From: Sipunculus nudus
Taxonomy: Eukaryota; Annelida; Sipuncula; Golfingiida; Sipunculidae
Direction of reading: 5' to 3'
Length of the DNA: 64,000 bases
Assembly (NCBI GenBank): GCA_026874595.1
Contig: CM049316.1
Span: 51,099,676-51,163,675 of the forward strand
A program made the translations under genes and the position numbers. Of this stretch, positions 25,329 to 37,880 are shown piece by piece. Numbering within the stretch: position 1 is the first letter of the stretch; the number at the start of each line of letters is the position of its first letter. Under the pieces are notes generated by a model, which searched no databases, was not told the origin of the DNA, and worked only from the letters and a program-made list of their open reading frames with translations.

Positions 25329-27611
25329 TGCGAACCTGTGAGCTTATGCGATAGTGCGGCAGCATCCGTCGTGTGTCATGCGTCGTACGTCGTGCGTCGT
25401 CTGTACGTTAACCATAGCTATCTCGAAAACGGCAGGGGCTGGCATCACCAATTTTTTTGCAAATAATCAGTCATCCAAAAACTATATCGGATTTTGTTTA
25501 TTTTTTTTCTAACTGCATTTTCTTAGATTTTATTGGGGAAAAGTTAAAAAAGCTTTAAAAATCTTCTTCTCCAAAACTGTCCAGCCAAATTGTGCAATAT
25601 TTTACAGAAATGATCCCTGGAACAATCTTTCTCAAGTTTGTTTGAATGGTTCCAGTTTAGAGATTTTTGGCCGAGATACAGGAGGTTGAACTTTGTTAAC
25701 TGTGCAAAAAAGCATACTAAAATTTTTATCTCAAAAACAGCTGGAGCTATCATCACCAAATTTTATGCCAATGTTGGTCACATAGGTCATATCCGAAATT
25801 GTGGTATTGGTGGTGCCACCTGCATCGGCCTTTTTTGTACGGGGTCATCAGTGCCTGTATCACACTGAGGGCTACAAAAAACTTCCTCTCTGAAACCATA
25901 TGGCCAAAATGTTTAATATCGCACAGAAATGATCCTAGGGGAGTGCTTTCTGAAGTTTGTTCAAATGGTCTCTTTTCAGTGACTTTTGGCCAAGTTATAG
26001 AAAGCTGAATTTAGTCATATGCCATAACAGCCCATTTTAGCTCAGTGGCTACAAAGATCTTCTTCTCAAAAACCAATGGGCCAAATTCCTAAATCTCACA
26101 CATTAATTATCCTCAGATGTTGATAATTCAAGTTTGTTCAAATGGTTTTGGTTCAGTGCTTTTTGGCTGATTTTTGGGAAGCTGAAATTAGCCAATTTGC
26201 TGTATCTTCCCATATGAGTTATAAACCTGCGAAACGTTTTTCATCTGATGCCACTGAAGCCAGTTTGTTGAATATTTTACAAGAATAATCCCTACAATAA
26301 TTCTTATAATAATTGTTATTAATGGTTCCACATGAATGATTTTTGGCTGAATTATGGAGATTCAATTGAGTCATTTTACCATATATGTTAGCTGTGTGAT
26401 GCTGTTACATCAAGCCTGGCACCAGTTTATCAGCATCTATTACATCATGCCACTAGACATTTAGATTTCAGGTTATCTTTGGTTATTATTGACAAGAAAG
26501 TTTTTTTAAAAACTTTTACAAAAATTTAGATTTATGATTTAAGTTATTCATCATACCAGGCAGTGTTACAATCATGGATATTCAGCTGTCTGTGGCTATA
26601 TAAAGACAACTGTATGTGGATTATAAATTTTTGGTATCCCAACTCAACTTAATTCAAGAATTTGCCATCAATGAGATATACCTGTATTTTAATTTTGCAT
26701 TCAGTATGCATATGTTATAATTTTACATATATTCCTGATTTCTTTTTTATAAAAAGTCAGCTGAAAAGCATTTTGTATTGGGAAAATAAATTTCAAAGTT
26801 ATTTCAAGTAGGGACCCTTTTTGTGTACAGATGGCAGCACTTGGTTTACCATTGACAGATTGCCATTGGCTTTAATTTGGCCATTGGCCAAGATGATGTC
26901 AGCTCTATAAATAGTTTTGAAACAGTGCCTGGATTGGAAGAAGTGCAGCTAGGTATAGGTCAAGAGTTCAATCAGTGCAGTAGCTGCATTCTATTTATAG
27001 CTTTGGCAGACTGCTCACTGCATCATATTTGGCACCAAAGTTCAGCCTGAATCTATTTGTAGCTTTGGCAGACGGCTAGCTTTGTCAGATTATGCAACAG
27101 GTCAAGAGTTCACTCAGTGCAGTCAGGTACAGGTCAAAAGTTCACTCAGTCTAGCCAGGTGCAGGTCAAGAGTTCACTCAGTGCAGTAGCTTGAGGCAGC
27201 AATTTGTCACAGGTCACTCGGGGGCAACTGCCTCACTCACCTGAGCCTTGTCAGCCCAGTGCATCAAACTCTGGAGAAGTTTGATGTATTGGACTGATAT
27301 TTTGACCTGTCTGTGCGTCTTTGATGGTATTCTCATTTACAAGACAGGTGGTGCCACCTACATTCACTTTTGCAGTGTGTGCACCTGCTTATTTCTACAT
27401 AGGAATTTGATACATCAGCCTTAAATTGGGCATGTTTATACATATCGGGTAGCTTTATAGTGTACAAGACTGGTGGCGCCACCTACAATAATTTTTGCAC
27501 AGTGTATGCCCCTGCTTATTTCTCAGGAGGGGTTTGACATATCAGTCTGACATTGGGCATATGTATATATCTCTTTGTTGTATATAAGACTAGTGGTGCC
27601 AGCTACAATCA
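25329..27611 (-). mobile_element. family C copy C3, reversed, cut by B3
   Basis: It begins with the reversed C right end, GCGAACCTGTGAGCTTATGC, followed by the reversed ACG-rich stretch at 25365-25405. Reversed C core follows in order up to 27611, including the TGAACTC repeats at about 26940-27200, one exact palindrome at 27472 and one variant near 25809. The 5' portion of C is missing because B3 enters at 27612 and the C text does not resume after it. Confidence 0.7.
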
Positions 27612-28440
27612 TTGTATACTATGTTTTCAGTCGATCGCTGACGCTGCTACCATCGCCCCATAGGTTTCGGGAGAACTCCTCCATAACCACTGGGCAGAAT
27701 TTTTTAAAATTCGGAATTATGATCGATCACTTGTGAACTGCGGCGCCCTCATTTTGGTTGACCTCTGACCTTTCTTCTCTGCCCAGCGTCGATATGTGCA
27801 TCTGTTTCCACACATAAACCCACATATCTCGGGAACCGTTTGACCGATAAGGCTAAAGATTTTGCACAAATGTAGCCTTGGAAGGCTTTATAACATACAC
27901 TAAAATGGTGGTTCCACCTGCAACCATTTTTGCACTGCGTCCATCTGTTCATCTGCCTTGGGATAAAAACACTCATATCTCTGCATTGGTTGTACTTATC
28001 CACCTGAAATTTTGCATGTGTACACATCCTGGACATCTTTCTTGATTTTATGACAGGTGGCGCCACCTACATTTACGTTTAAGCTGCAGACATCCAAGCT
28101 CATATCTCGGGAACCGTTTGACCAGTTGAGCCAAAATTTTGCATGTGTATAGATCTCGCATAGCTCTTTATCAAATGGAAGACTGGTGGTACCACCTGCA
28201 ACCACTTTTGCACAGTGTCCATTTGTTCATCTGCCTTGGGATAAAATCACTCATATTTCAGAAATGGTTTGACTTATCCACCTGAAATTTTGCAGGTTTA
28301 TACATCCTGGACAGCTTTCTGGATTTTAAGACAGGTGGCGCCACTTTTCACGTTTACTCTGCAGACATCCAAGCTCATATCTCTGGGACCCTTTGACTGA
28401 ATGGACCAAAATTTTGCTCATGTAAAATCTCACATAGCAA
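27612..28440 (+). mobile_element. family B fragment B3 (Helitron-like), 5' part
   Basis: It starts TTGTATACTATGTTTTCAG after CAATCA. The same C position elsewhere reads CAATCATTTTTGTG when reversed, so insertion was again between A and T. Palindrome copies lie at 28056 and, with one change, 28335. From about 27700 it is a diverged inverted copy of B1. It breaks off at 28440 in the middle of a unit and meets internal A6 text, so the CTAG end is lost. Confidence 0.6.
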
Positions 28441-30467
28441 AGTATTTGCACTAGTATTCATATACTTTCATTTTTACCTGAATTCCCATTCTTATGAAAG
28501 AAAATTTATAATGGAGTACATATTCATATTCGTGTTTAAATACAATTGCAAAGTATTTGCACCATGTCTGGTTTTTATTCAGTTTTCACCAAACAATGAT
28601 GTTGAGAATCCAGAATATACAAAATTCACACATTTAAATAATGATCATAAGTACCTGGTTTTATGGCTTTTATTTATATTAAAAAAAATAATTATAATAT
28701 ATTCATTTTGGACTAATTTCATATCAATGTACACACTGGACACAGTAGGAATCTAGATTAATATTATCAACTTCATCTTTGTCTATCATTAATTTGCTTC
28801 ATATGATTCCCTAATGATTAGTAATGAATAATATGATTTACTTTTTTATCATTAAAATTGAACTGAAAAATACCATAGGTGACTGCATGGTGTTATTTGG
28901 AATACGTGACATTCTATCCATCGATACAAGATTCTTATATCATCGGTAACTGCAAGTTAATTTCCTGTTATTATCAACTAACAAATTCCTTTTCTATTTT
29001 TCTTTAATTTGTTATTAAAAACCAATAAAAATTTATGAATTTATTGTTTATTGTTATGTTGTTGGTTAAAACTACTAGATGAGTTGGGTTGGACACCTGG
29101 ATCAACTGTGGCTGGCCATTATCTAATAAGCTGCCTGGAGCCCCAGTTTATGCCCTGCCTGAAGCATGCATATTTTGCTGAAAGTTCAACAAGGTCAACA
29201 TACAGGTGACTCAAGAGAGCCAAGGTCTGACATGGTCTCATAAAAACATTAATAAAAGCTACAATTTTTGGCCAATTTCTTTCAGCTTTTAAAACTAAAA
29301 AGCTGAAATCTTTATGTGTGCATGATATGAAAATTATATCAACAGTGCTCACAGGAAAAAAACATGCCATGGTCAAAGTTGGGCAAAATTTAAGGGACTA
29401 ATTTTATATTTATACTAATAATACTTATAAAATTTGAAAAATTCAGAACTAATTTTGGGTATTCAATTGAATCTTGATTAAATAATGTTACATCCCTGAC
29501 AAAAAAATCTCTAGCTTCAGCAATCCTCTTGTTAAGGGAGTAAATATATTTCTTGATTTTTTACAAAGTGCATTATGTTTGGGCCCATAACTTAAAACAA
29601 TTACGCAATACTGACATCATTTCTGGCATGTGCATAGAGAATGTATAGAAAAATATGTATATTATATGTGATTAAAGTCAGATCAGTGGATTTGATATTA
29701 GGCAGTCTTGAAGTGTAACAATGGGTTTTTATTGGAAAAATGAAGTTTTTCATTAATATCTCGAAGGTATTAAGTCCTAGTGACCAAATTCTTGGCATGG
29801 TAGGGGATTTTTGAGAGATCTAATTGCATGCCTAATTTTAGGAACTGAGAGCTGAAGCTGGGGAGCTGAGCACTTGCAAACTGCATGACACTAGCTTGAT
29901 GTAAACAATATGTTACATGGTGCTTGAAAACTTGAATAAAATCTACAGTTTTTGATCAACTGGTTTCAAATTTTTGGTGTTTACAGACAAAATGCTAAAA
30001 AACACATGCTGTGAAAATTAAATCCACAGTACTTACAGGAAAAAAACATGCCATGGTCAAAGTTGGGCAAAATTTAAGGTACCAATTTTTTATTTTTGTT
30101 AATATTTTAAAAAGTTTAAAAGATTTTGATCTAAATTTGGGATACAATTTAATTTTGATTAATTAAAGTTATATTACTGGAAAAAAAGTTTATAGCTTTA
30201 AAATATTTTGTGTTAAGTGATCAAATATCTTTCCTGATTTTTTACACAATGCATTGTTTGGGCCCATAACTTTTTTAATTTACATAATACAGACATAATT
30301 TCTGGCATGTACATAGAAACTATATAGAGGAATAATTATGGTAAATATGAGGAAAAACAGGTGAGTGGTTTTGATATTAGGCAGTCCTGAAGTGTAAAAG
30401 ACAGACGGACGGACAACAGACAATGGACCACGACTATAGCTCAGATGACTTATAGTCAGCTGAGCTA
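28441..30467 (+). mobile_element. family A copy A6, left end missing
   Basis: It enters at an internal position (AAGTATTTGCACTAGTATTC), is collinear with A-beta and A4, and ends with GACGGACGG microsatellite text, the family hairpin and GAGCTA at 30462-30467. The flank then reads AAAATAGAG.., the F repeat word GGTCTCAAAAATAGAG being split by this insertion. Confidence 0.7.
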
Positions 30468-32508
30468 AAAATAGAGAAAAAAATTTGAAAAATTGAATAA
30501 AATATAGGTGGCACCACCAGTCTGCAGAAACAGATGAAACACTCCATAATTAATATCCATGCAAAGAATCATGGTGATCACTGCATTAGTTGTTAAGATA
30601 CTTCAGCTTTGTATCAAATTTTCCATTATTCTGAGGGATACTTTCAGAGTCCTATAGCTTGAAGGATATGATAAACAGAGACCTAATTTCAGGTTTCCAC
30701 AGACACTTTTCATGGGCCTCCTTGCATGACAAGAATGAAGATTCTAGGTCCAGTTGTTACACACATCTTTAAAGGTCTCAAAAATAGAGAAAAAAATTCG
30801 AAAAAAATACATGTGGCGCACCCAGTCTGCAGAACCTGATGGAACACCTCATGATCAATATGTATGCAAAAAATCATGGCCATCCGTGTTGTAGTTATTG
30901 AGATACTGCAGTTTTTGTATCAAATTTTTCATTATTCTGGGGCCATACAGCTTAAAGGATATGGGTAACAGAGACCTAATTTCAGGTTTCCATGGAGACT
31001 TTTCATGGGTCTCCCTGTGTGTCAAGAATGAAGATTCTAGGTCCAGTTGTTATGATTTGTGCCCTGTTAACAGATGTTCATATCTTTAAAGGTCTCAAAA
31101 ATAAAGAAAAATTCGTAAAAAACCCGAACAAAAACAGGTGGTGCCACCAGTCTGCAGAAACTGATGAAACACTCCATCTTCAATATCCATGCAAACAATT
31201 ATGGTGATCTCTACATTAGATGTTTAGATACTAAATTTTCCATTATTCTGAACTGTACTTTTGAATGCCATAGCTCAAAGGATATGGGTAACAGAGACCT
31301 AATTTCAAGTTTCCATGGAGACTTTTCATGGGTCTCTCTGTGTGTCAAAAATGAAGATTCTAGGCCCAGTCGTTATGATTTGTACCCTGTTGACAGATAA
31401 CTACATCCTTAAAGGTCTCAAAAAAAAAGAGAAAAAAAAAATGTGAAAATTTGAAAAAAAATACATTTGGTGCACCCAGTCTGCAGAACCTGATGTAACA
31501 CCTCATGATCAATATGTATGCCAAAAATCATGACAATCAGTGCTGTAGTTATTGAGATGTTGCAGTTTGTTTTTATCAAATTTTCCATTATTCTGGGGGT
31601 AATTGGGAGCCCCACAGCTCAAAGGATATGGGTAACAGAGACCTTATTTCAGGTTTCCATGGAGACTTTTCATAGGTCTCTCACTGGGTCAAGAATGAAG
31701 ATTCTAGATCCAGTCTTTACAATTTGTGCCCTGTTAACAGATGTTTACATTTTTAAAGGTCTCAAAAATAGAGAAAACAATTTGTGAAAAATCGAAAAAT
31801 ACAGGTGGCGCCACCAGTCTGCAGAAACTAATGAAACATCTCATGATCAATATGTATGCCAAAAATCATGACCATCAGTGATGTAGTTAATGAGATATTA
31901 AAGTTTTTGTATGAAATTTTTCACTATTCTGGGGGGGGGGGGGGGGAATTTGAGGCCCCATAATTCGAAGGATATGGGTAACAGAGACCTTATTTCTGGT
32001 TTCCATGGAGGCTTTTCATAGGTCTCTCAGTGTGTCAAGAATGAAGATTCTAGGTCAAGTCTTTACGATTTGTGCCCTGTTAACAGATGTTCACATTTTT
32101 AAAGGTCTCAAAAATAGAGAAAAAAATTTGTAAAAATTGGAAAAAATAAAGGTGGCACTACCAGTCTGCAGGAACTGATGGAACACCCCATGATCAATAT
32201 GTATGCCAAAAATCATGACCATCAGTAATGTAATTAATGAGATATTGAAGTTTTTGTATGAAATTTTTTACCATTCTGGGGGGGTACTTTGGGGCCCCAT
32301 AGCTCGAAGGATATGGGTAACAGAGACCTAATTTCTGGTTTTCCAGGAGATTTTTCATCGACCTCTCAGAATCCCAAGTTACAAGATTCTAGGTCCAGCG
32401 GTTATGATTTGTGCCTGGTTAACAGATTGACAGACGGACAGACAGACAGACGGACGACGGACAAAGAGTGAACGCTTTAGCTCAGAAGACTTTCGGTCAG
32501 CTGAGCTA
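30468..32508 (+). mobile_element. family F copy F1, tandem array with its right end
   Basis: There are about five units of 317-346 bp, phased by GGTCTCA at 30774, 31091, 31414, 31758 and 32104. Each unit holds a site related to GGTGGCGCCACC (exact at 31804, otherwise GGTGGCACCACC-like), then CAGTCTGCAG, CATGATCAATATGTATGC and GTTATGATTTGTGCCCTGTT. The right end is GACAGACGG microsatellite text, the hairpin AGCTCAGAAGACT-TTC-GGTCAGCTGAGCT and AAAA. A G tract sits at 31931-31946. The open frames here are repeat translations. Confidence 0.75.
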
Positions 32509-32981
32509 AAAAAGGTTTCCAGCTTCAGCAATTCTCATGTTAAGTGAGTAAATGAAGATTTCCTGAATCTTAAAAAAATGCATTATATTTGGGCCCACAA
32601 CTTCAAAACAATAAGCAATACTGACCTAATTTTTGGTATGTTCAAAGAAAATGAAGGGAAGAATATGAATAATAAATATGATTAAAAAAAGATAGGTGGT
32701 TTTGATATGAGGCGGCCTTGAAGTGTAACAATGGCCTTTTTTATGGAAAACAGAGGTTTTTCCTTAATATTTTGAAGGAACTAAGCTCTAGTGACCCAAT
32801 TTTCGGTATGGGAGGAGATTTTGGGGACCTCTAACTGTATGCAGAATTTTGGATTCATAGGTCCAACGGTTTCAAAATGTGCCCTATTAACGGACGGACC
32901 GCCGGATGGCCGGCCAGATGGACGGACGACGGACAATGGACCATGACTATAGCTCAGATGACTTATAGTCAACTGAGCTTA
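32509..32981 (+). mobile_element. family A fragment A7, right end
   Basis: Family A core resumes after F1 (GGTTTCCAGCTTCAGCAATT, GGGCCCACAACTT) and runs to a hairpin and CTGAGCTT at about 32972-32981. The microsatellite is reduced to GACGGACC and GGACGGACGACGG. F1 therefore sits within an A copy whose left part is not in view. The next 125 bp up to 33106 are unassigned. Confidence 0.6.
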
Positions 32982-34071
32982 AAAACCTTCACTGTTGAGC
33001 ATATATTCATTCAAATTAGATATAATGTCACTGGTTGTGAAAAATGGAAACATGATTAAGTTGTAACCAAAGGCTAACAATATTAAAGTAGTCATATTAA
33101 AGGGTTACAAGTGACCCATGGGTCATGACGCTCAGCCGACTGACATGTTGATAACGGGTCCTTGCACAGACAACTAATTAAGATAAGTGGCATCATTGTT
33201 CATGCATATTAGCTTAAGTTCATCAAGACCCATAAGCAAAACATCCAGCCTTTCATGTGGAATCTGGCAATTTGTGTGTATTTTGCATTAATTCTGGGGT
33301 GCTCAAACATACCCCAAAACTGAGAATTTAGGTCACTGTGACCCAATTTTAGGTTTCTGGGAGGAACTTTTGAGGAACTCTCAGGACGTCAAGTTAGAAG
33401 ATTCTGGGCCCCATGGTTATGATTTGTGCCCTACTTTGGTATCAAATTTTTAAATATTCTGAGGGGTGTTTATTAGCCCCATAGCTCAGAAAATATGGGT
33501 AAGAGAGACCTTAATTCATGTTTCCAAGGAGACTTTTCACAGATCTCCCTGGATGTCAAGTTTGGAGATTCTAGGACCAATGGTTACAATTTGAGCCCTG
33601 TTAAGGGACTACCGCCTCTTTGAAGGTCTCATAAACAGAGAAAAAAAATGTGTTAAAATTTTTAAACAAGGCCTACAGGCCTAATGCGAACCTGTGCATT
33701 GGGAAATACACCAGGTATAATTCTTCAATACTGGACCATTACTTTTCATGTATATGAACAATGCAAGTACTAAACATTTTGAATAAGAAACAATTACAAA
33801 AACATCACTGCTGAAATTCTCGTATGGGTGCACACAACACAAAAATGATTGTAGCTGGCACAACCAGTTTTGTATACAACAAAGCTATCAGAGATATATA
33901 CATATGCCCAATTTCAGACTGATATATCAAACCCCTCCTGAGAAATAAGCAGGGAAATACTGTGCAAAAATTATTGTAGGTGGCACCACCAGTCTTGTAT
34001 ATGACAAAGCTATTTGATATGTATAAATATGCCCAATTTCAGGATGATTATATCAAATTCCTCTGTAGAAA

Positions 34072-35533
34072 CTAGAATATGGATAGTCGACAAGCGACTA
34101 CATGTATCCGCCAAAATCAGAGAAGGACGGGTGAAGTGAAGCATGGATTGAGTGGCAAGGGGAAATAGAGTTACATGTGTTACATATTAGAATGGATCTC
34201 TGCCACATAAACATGATTGTAGGTGGCGCCACCTGTTGTTTGAACGAGAAACTATCCAAGATGTATACACATGCAATATTTCATGTGGAAAAGTCAAACC
34301 ACTGCAGAGATATGAGTGATTTTAACCTAAGGACGACAAACAGATGGAAGCTGTGCAAATATGGCTGCAGGTGGCGCCACCATTTTTGTGTATGGTATAA
34401 AGCTATCCAAGGGCTAAATTTGTGTAATTTTTTCTTCCTGATTGGTCAAACGAGTCAGGAGATATAAGCATTAATGTCTGCAAAGTGAACATGAATGTAG
34501 GTGGTGCCACCTGTCATAAAATCAAGAAAGCTATCCAGGATGTATACGCATGACGAATTACAGGTAATTTGGTCAAACCACTGCAGAGATATGCGTGATT
34601 TTAACCCAAGGCAGACAAACAGATGGACACTGTGCAAAAATGGCTGCAGGTGGCGCCACCATTTTTGTGTATGGAATAAAGCTACCCAGGGCTACATTAG
34701 TGTAATTTTTTTTTCCTGATTGGTTGACCGAATCCGGAGATATAAGCATGGATGTCTACAGCGTGAACATGAAAGTAGGTGGCCCCACCTGTCATAAAAT
34801 CAAGAAAGCTAAGGGGGATGTATACGCATGCCGAATTTCAGGTAATTTGGTTAAACCACTGCAGAGATATGAGTGATTTTAACCTAAGGCAGACAAACAG
34901 ATGGACGCTGTGCATAAATGGCTGCAGGTGGGGCCACCATTTTTGTGTATGTTATAAAGCTATCCAAGGGCTACATTTGTGTAAAAAACTTTTTCCTGAT
35001 TGGTCAAACGGTTCCCCAGATATGAGCTTGGATGTCTGCAGCATTAACGTGAATGTAGGTGGCGCCACCTGTCATAAAATCAAGAAAGCTATCTTGGATG
35101 TATACGCATGCCGAATTTTAGGTGAATTAGTCAAACCACTGCAGAGATATGAGTCATTTAACCCAAGGCAGATGAACAGATGGACACTGTGCAAACATGG
35201 TTGCAGGTGGTGCCACCTTTTTTTGTGTATGTTATAAAGCTATCCCAGGGCTACATTTGTGTAAAAAATTTTTCCTGATCAGTCAAACGGTTCCCGAGAT
35301 ATGTGGGTTTATGTGTGGAAACAGACGCACAAACGGACGCTGGGCAGAGAGGAAAGGTCAGAGGTCAAGGTCACTTGGTTAGGCACCAGTTCACATGTGA
35401 CCCGATAATTTGTGTAAGTTTAAAAAAAATCCGTCCAGTAGTCTCAGAGGAGTTTCCGGAAACGAACGCCGTGGCGGAGGCGGAACCCGGTCAAAAACAA
35501 AGTATCCGCAAAACTTCGTTTTCGTGGATGCAA
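34072..35533 (-). mobile_element. family B copy B4, complete Helitron-like element inside C4
   Basis: On the minus strand it starts TTGCATCCACGAAAACGAAG and ends with hairpin TAGTCGCTTGTCGACTA, a spacer and CTAG. Flanks GTAGAAA and TAAGGAGG join to match the empty site TAGAAATAAGCAGG at about 14958 in C1: insertion between A and T, no duplication. It holds about 2.5 array units with exact palindromes at 34222, 34370, 34649 and 35058. Non-autonomous. Confidence 0.8.
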
Positions 35534-37668
35534 TAAGGAGGCACATACATTGTGCAAAAGTCATTGTAGGTGGCGACACCTGTCTTGTGAACAAGAAAGC
35601 CATCACAGACAGGCAAATATATCAGGCCAATACATCAGACTTACCTTGAGTCTGATGCATGGGGCTGACCAGGCTTAGGTGAGAAAGGCAGTTGTTCCAA
35701 GTGAACTGTGACAAATTGCTAGCTCAGGCTACTGCACTAAGTGAACTCACGACCTGCACCTGGCTAGACTGAGTGAACATTTGACCTGTACCTGCCTGCA
35801 CTGAGTGAACTCTTGACCTGTTGCATAATCTGACACAGTGGGCAGTCTGCCAACGCTATAAATAGAACGCAGCTACTGCACTGAGTGAACAAGCTAGACT
35901 GAGTGAACTTTTGACCTGTTACCTAATCTGATACAGTTGGCAGTCTGCTGAAGCTATAAATAGATCCATACTGACCTTTGGCCTGTTGCCAAATCTGAAA
36001 TAGTAGCGACATCATTGCATAAGCTCACAGATTGGCTCCACATGCAGCCCTAAGGGGCATGACACCCATGGAGTGATCACATGATACTCATGAGGTGATC
36101 ACATGCTACCCATGAGGTGATCACATGCCTTGTGCTTGGCTGCACTGACTGAACTCTTGACCTATATCTGGCTGCACTGAATGAACTCTTGATCTGTTGC
36201 AAAATCTAAAACAGTTGGCAGTTTTTCAACCTATTTAATAATACAGACACAATCTTTGCCTGTTGGTAAATCTGTTTTCACATACTGAAAGACTTTGGCT
36301 AAAATGCTTTTTTTTAAGCTGACATATTCATAAACTTTTTACTAAAAATATCTATAATAATAAAAGATGCAGTTCTTTCATTGCTAAAGGTCCAATAATT
36401 CTGCCAAAAATCATTCAAGTAAACTTGAACAAAGGCCACCTAAGAATAATTTTTGTGCAATATCACAGAAGTTATAATTGAAACAACAATTTTGTAGAAG
36501 AACACTATTGCAGTCCTCAGTTTGAAATAGACATAATAATGGCCATAAGACCAAATTAAGCTTTTCATGACTCAACCAAAAATCAACAATTCAATCTATT
36601 CTTATATGATTGAAAAAACCATGCCCTAGGACAATTCTTTTGAAAAACTGAACGATTCAACTTGACAGTTTCATCATAAACATTATCAGCTGAAAGAGGT
36701 TAAAATTATGAGGTTTTTGCAAATAAAAACCAGGTCAATGTAGGTGGCAACACGAAATCTGCAACTTAAAATATGAGTCATGTGACATACATTTGCACAA
36801 TCCTTGGTAATGCTAGGTTCTGTCATTTCTGAGATTACTATGTCAGTATGCTTACTTGGTCAAATAACTAAGTTCAAATTTGTGTAATTCTGCTAAAATT
36901 CATCAAATGCAAACCATTTGAACAAACTTGAGAAGGCTTGCCTCTGGGATCGTTTCTGTAAAATATTGAACAAATTGGCTGGACTGTTTACAAGTAGAAG
37001 ACTTTTAAAGGTTTTTCAGCCTTTTCCCTATAAAATTTAAGTAAATGCAGATAACAAAAACATAAGCTGAATCCCACAACATTTTATATGTGAGAGATTA
37101 TTGCATAAAATCTGGGGATGGTAGCTCCTGCTATTCCTGAGAAATTATGGGTTAATATACATGTGACCAATGACCCCAGTTCAAAAAAAGGTCAAGGCAG
37201 GTGGCGCCACCAATACCTGAATTTCATATATGATACATGTGACCAACACTTGCATAAAATTTGGTGATGAAAGCTCCGGCCGTTTCTGAGATTGTCATTT
37301 TAGTATGCTTTTTTAGACAGATGACTAAGTTCAACTTCCTGTAACTCGGCCAAAATTCACCCAAATTTAACCATTTGAACAAACTTGAGAGAGATGGTAT
37401 AAGAGATTATTTCTGTGAAATATTGAACAAGGCCTACAGGCCTAATGCGAACCTGAGCATTGGGAAATACACCTGGTATAATGCTTCAATGCTGGACCAT
37501 TACTTATCATATAATGAATAATGCACGTACTAAACATTATGAATAAGAAACAATTACACAAACATCACTGCTGAAATTCTGGCATTGGTGCACACAACAC
37601 AAAAATGATTGTAACTGGCACCACCAGTCTTGTATACAACAAAGCTATCAGAGCTATATACGTCAGAG

Positions 37669-37880
37669 ACAAGATTGAAATCCAGGCGGATTTTAAATTC
37701 GCCTAGACGAGATCACAATCGCAATCTCGCCTAGGCTAGATTAAAATCCATCATGGAGCAGGGCAGGATTTTAATCTCGTCTAGGCAAGTTTAAAATCCG
37801 TCCGGTATCATCCAGGCGAGTTTAAAATCTGCCTGATATCACTTAGGCGAGTTTTAAATCTGCCTAGGCGAGAATAAAAT
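37669..37880. repeat. CCTAGGCGAG / TTTAAAATC repeat block
   Basis: About 210 bp alternate GCGAG-type and GATTTTAAA-type words in both orientations: GGCGGATTTTAAATTCGCCT, CTCGCCTAGGCTAGATT, AGGCGAGTTTAAAATCTGCC, AGGCGAGTTTTAAATCTGCC. Each roughly 35-60-bp segment can pair with a neighbour. It matches no other repeat in the window and no family I know. Confidence 0.6.
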
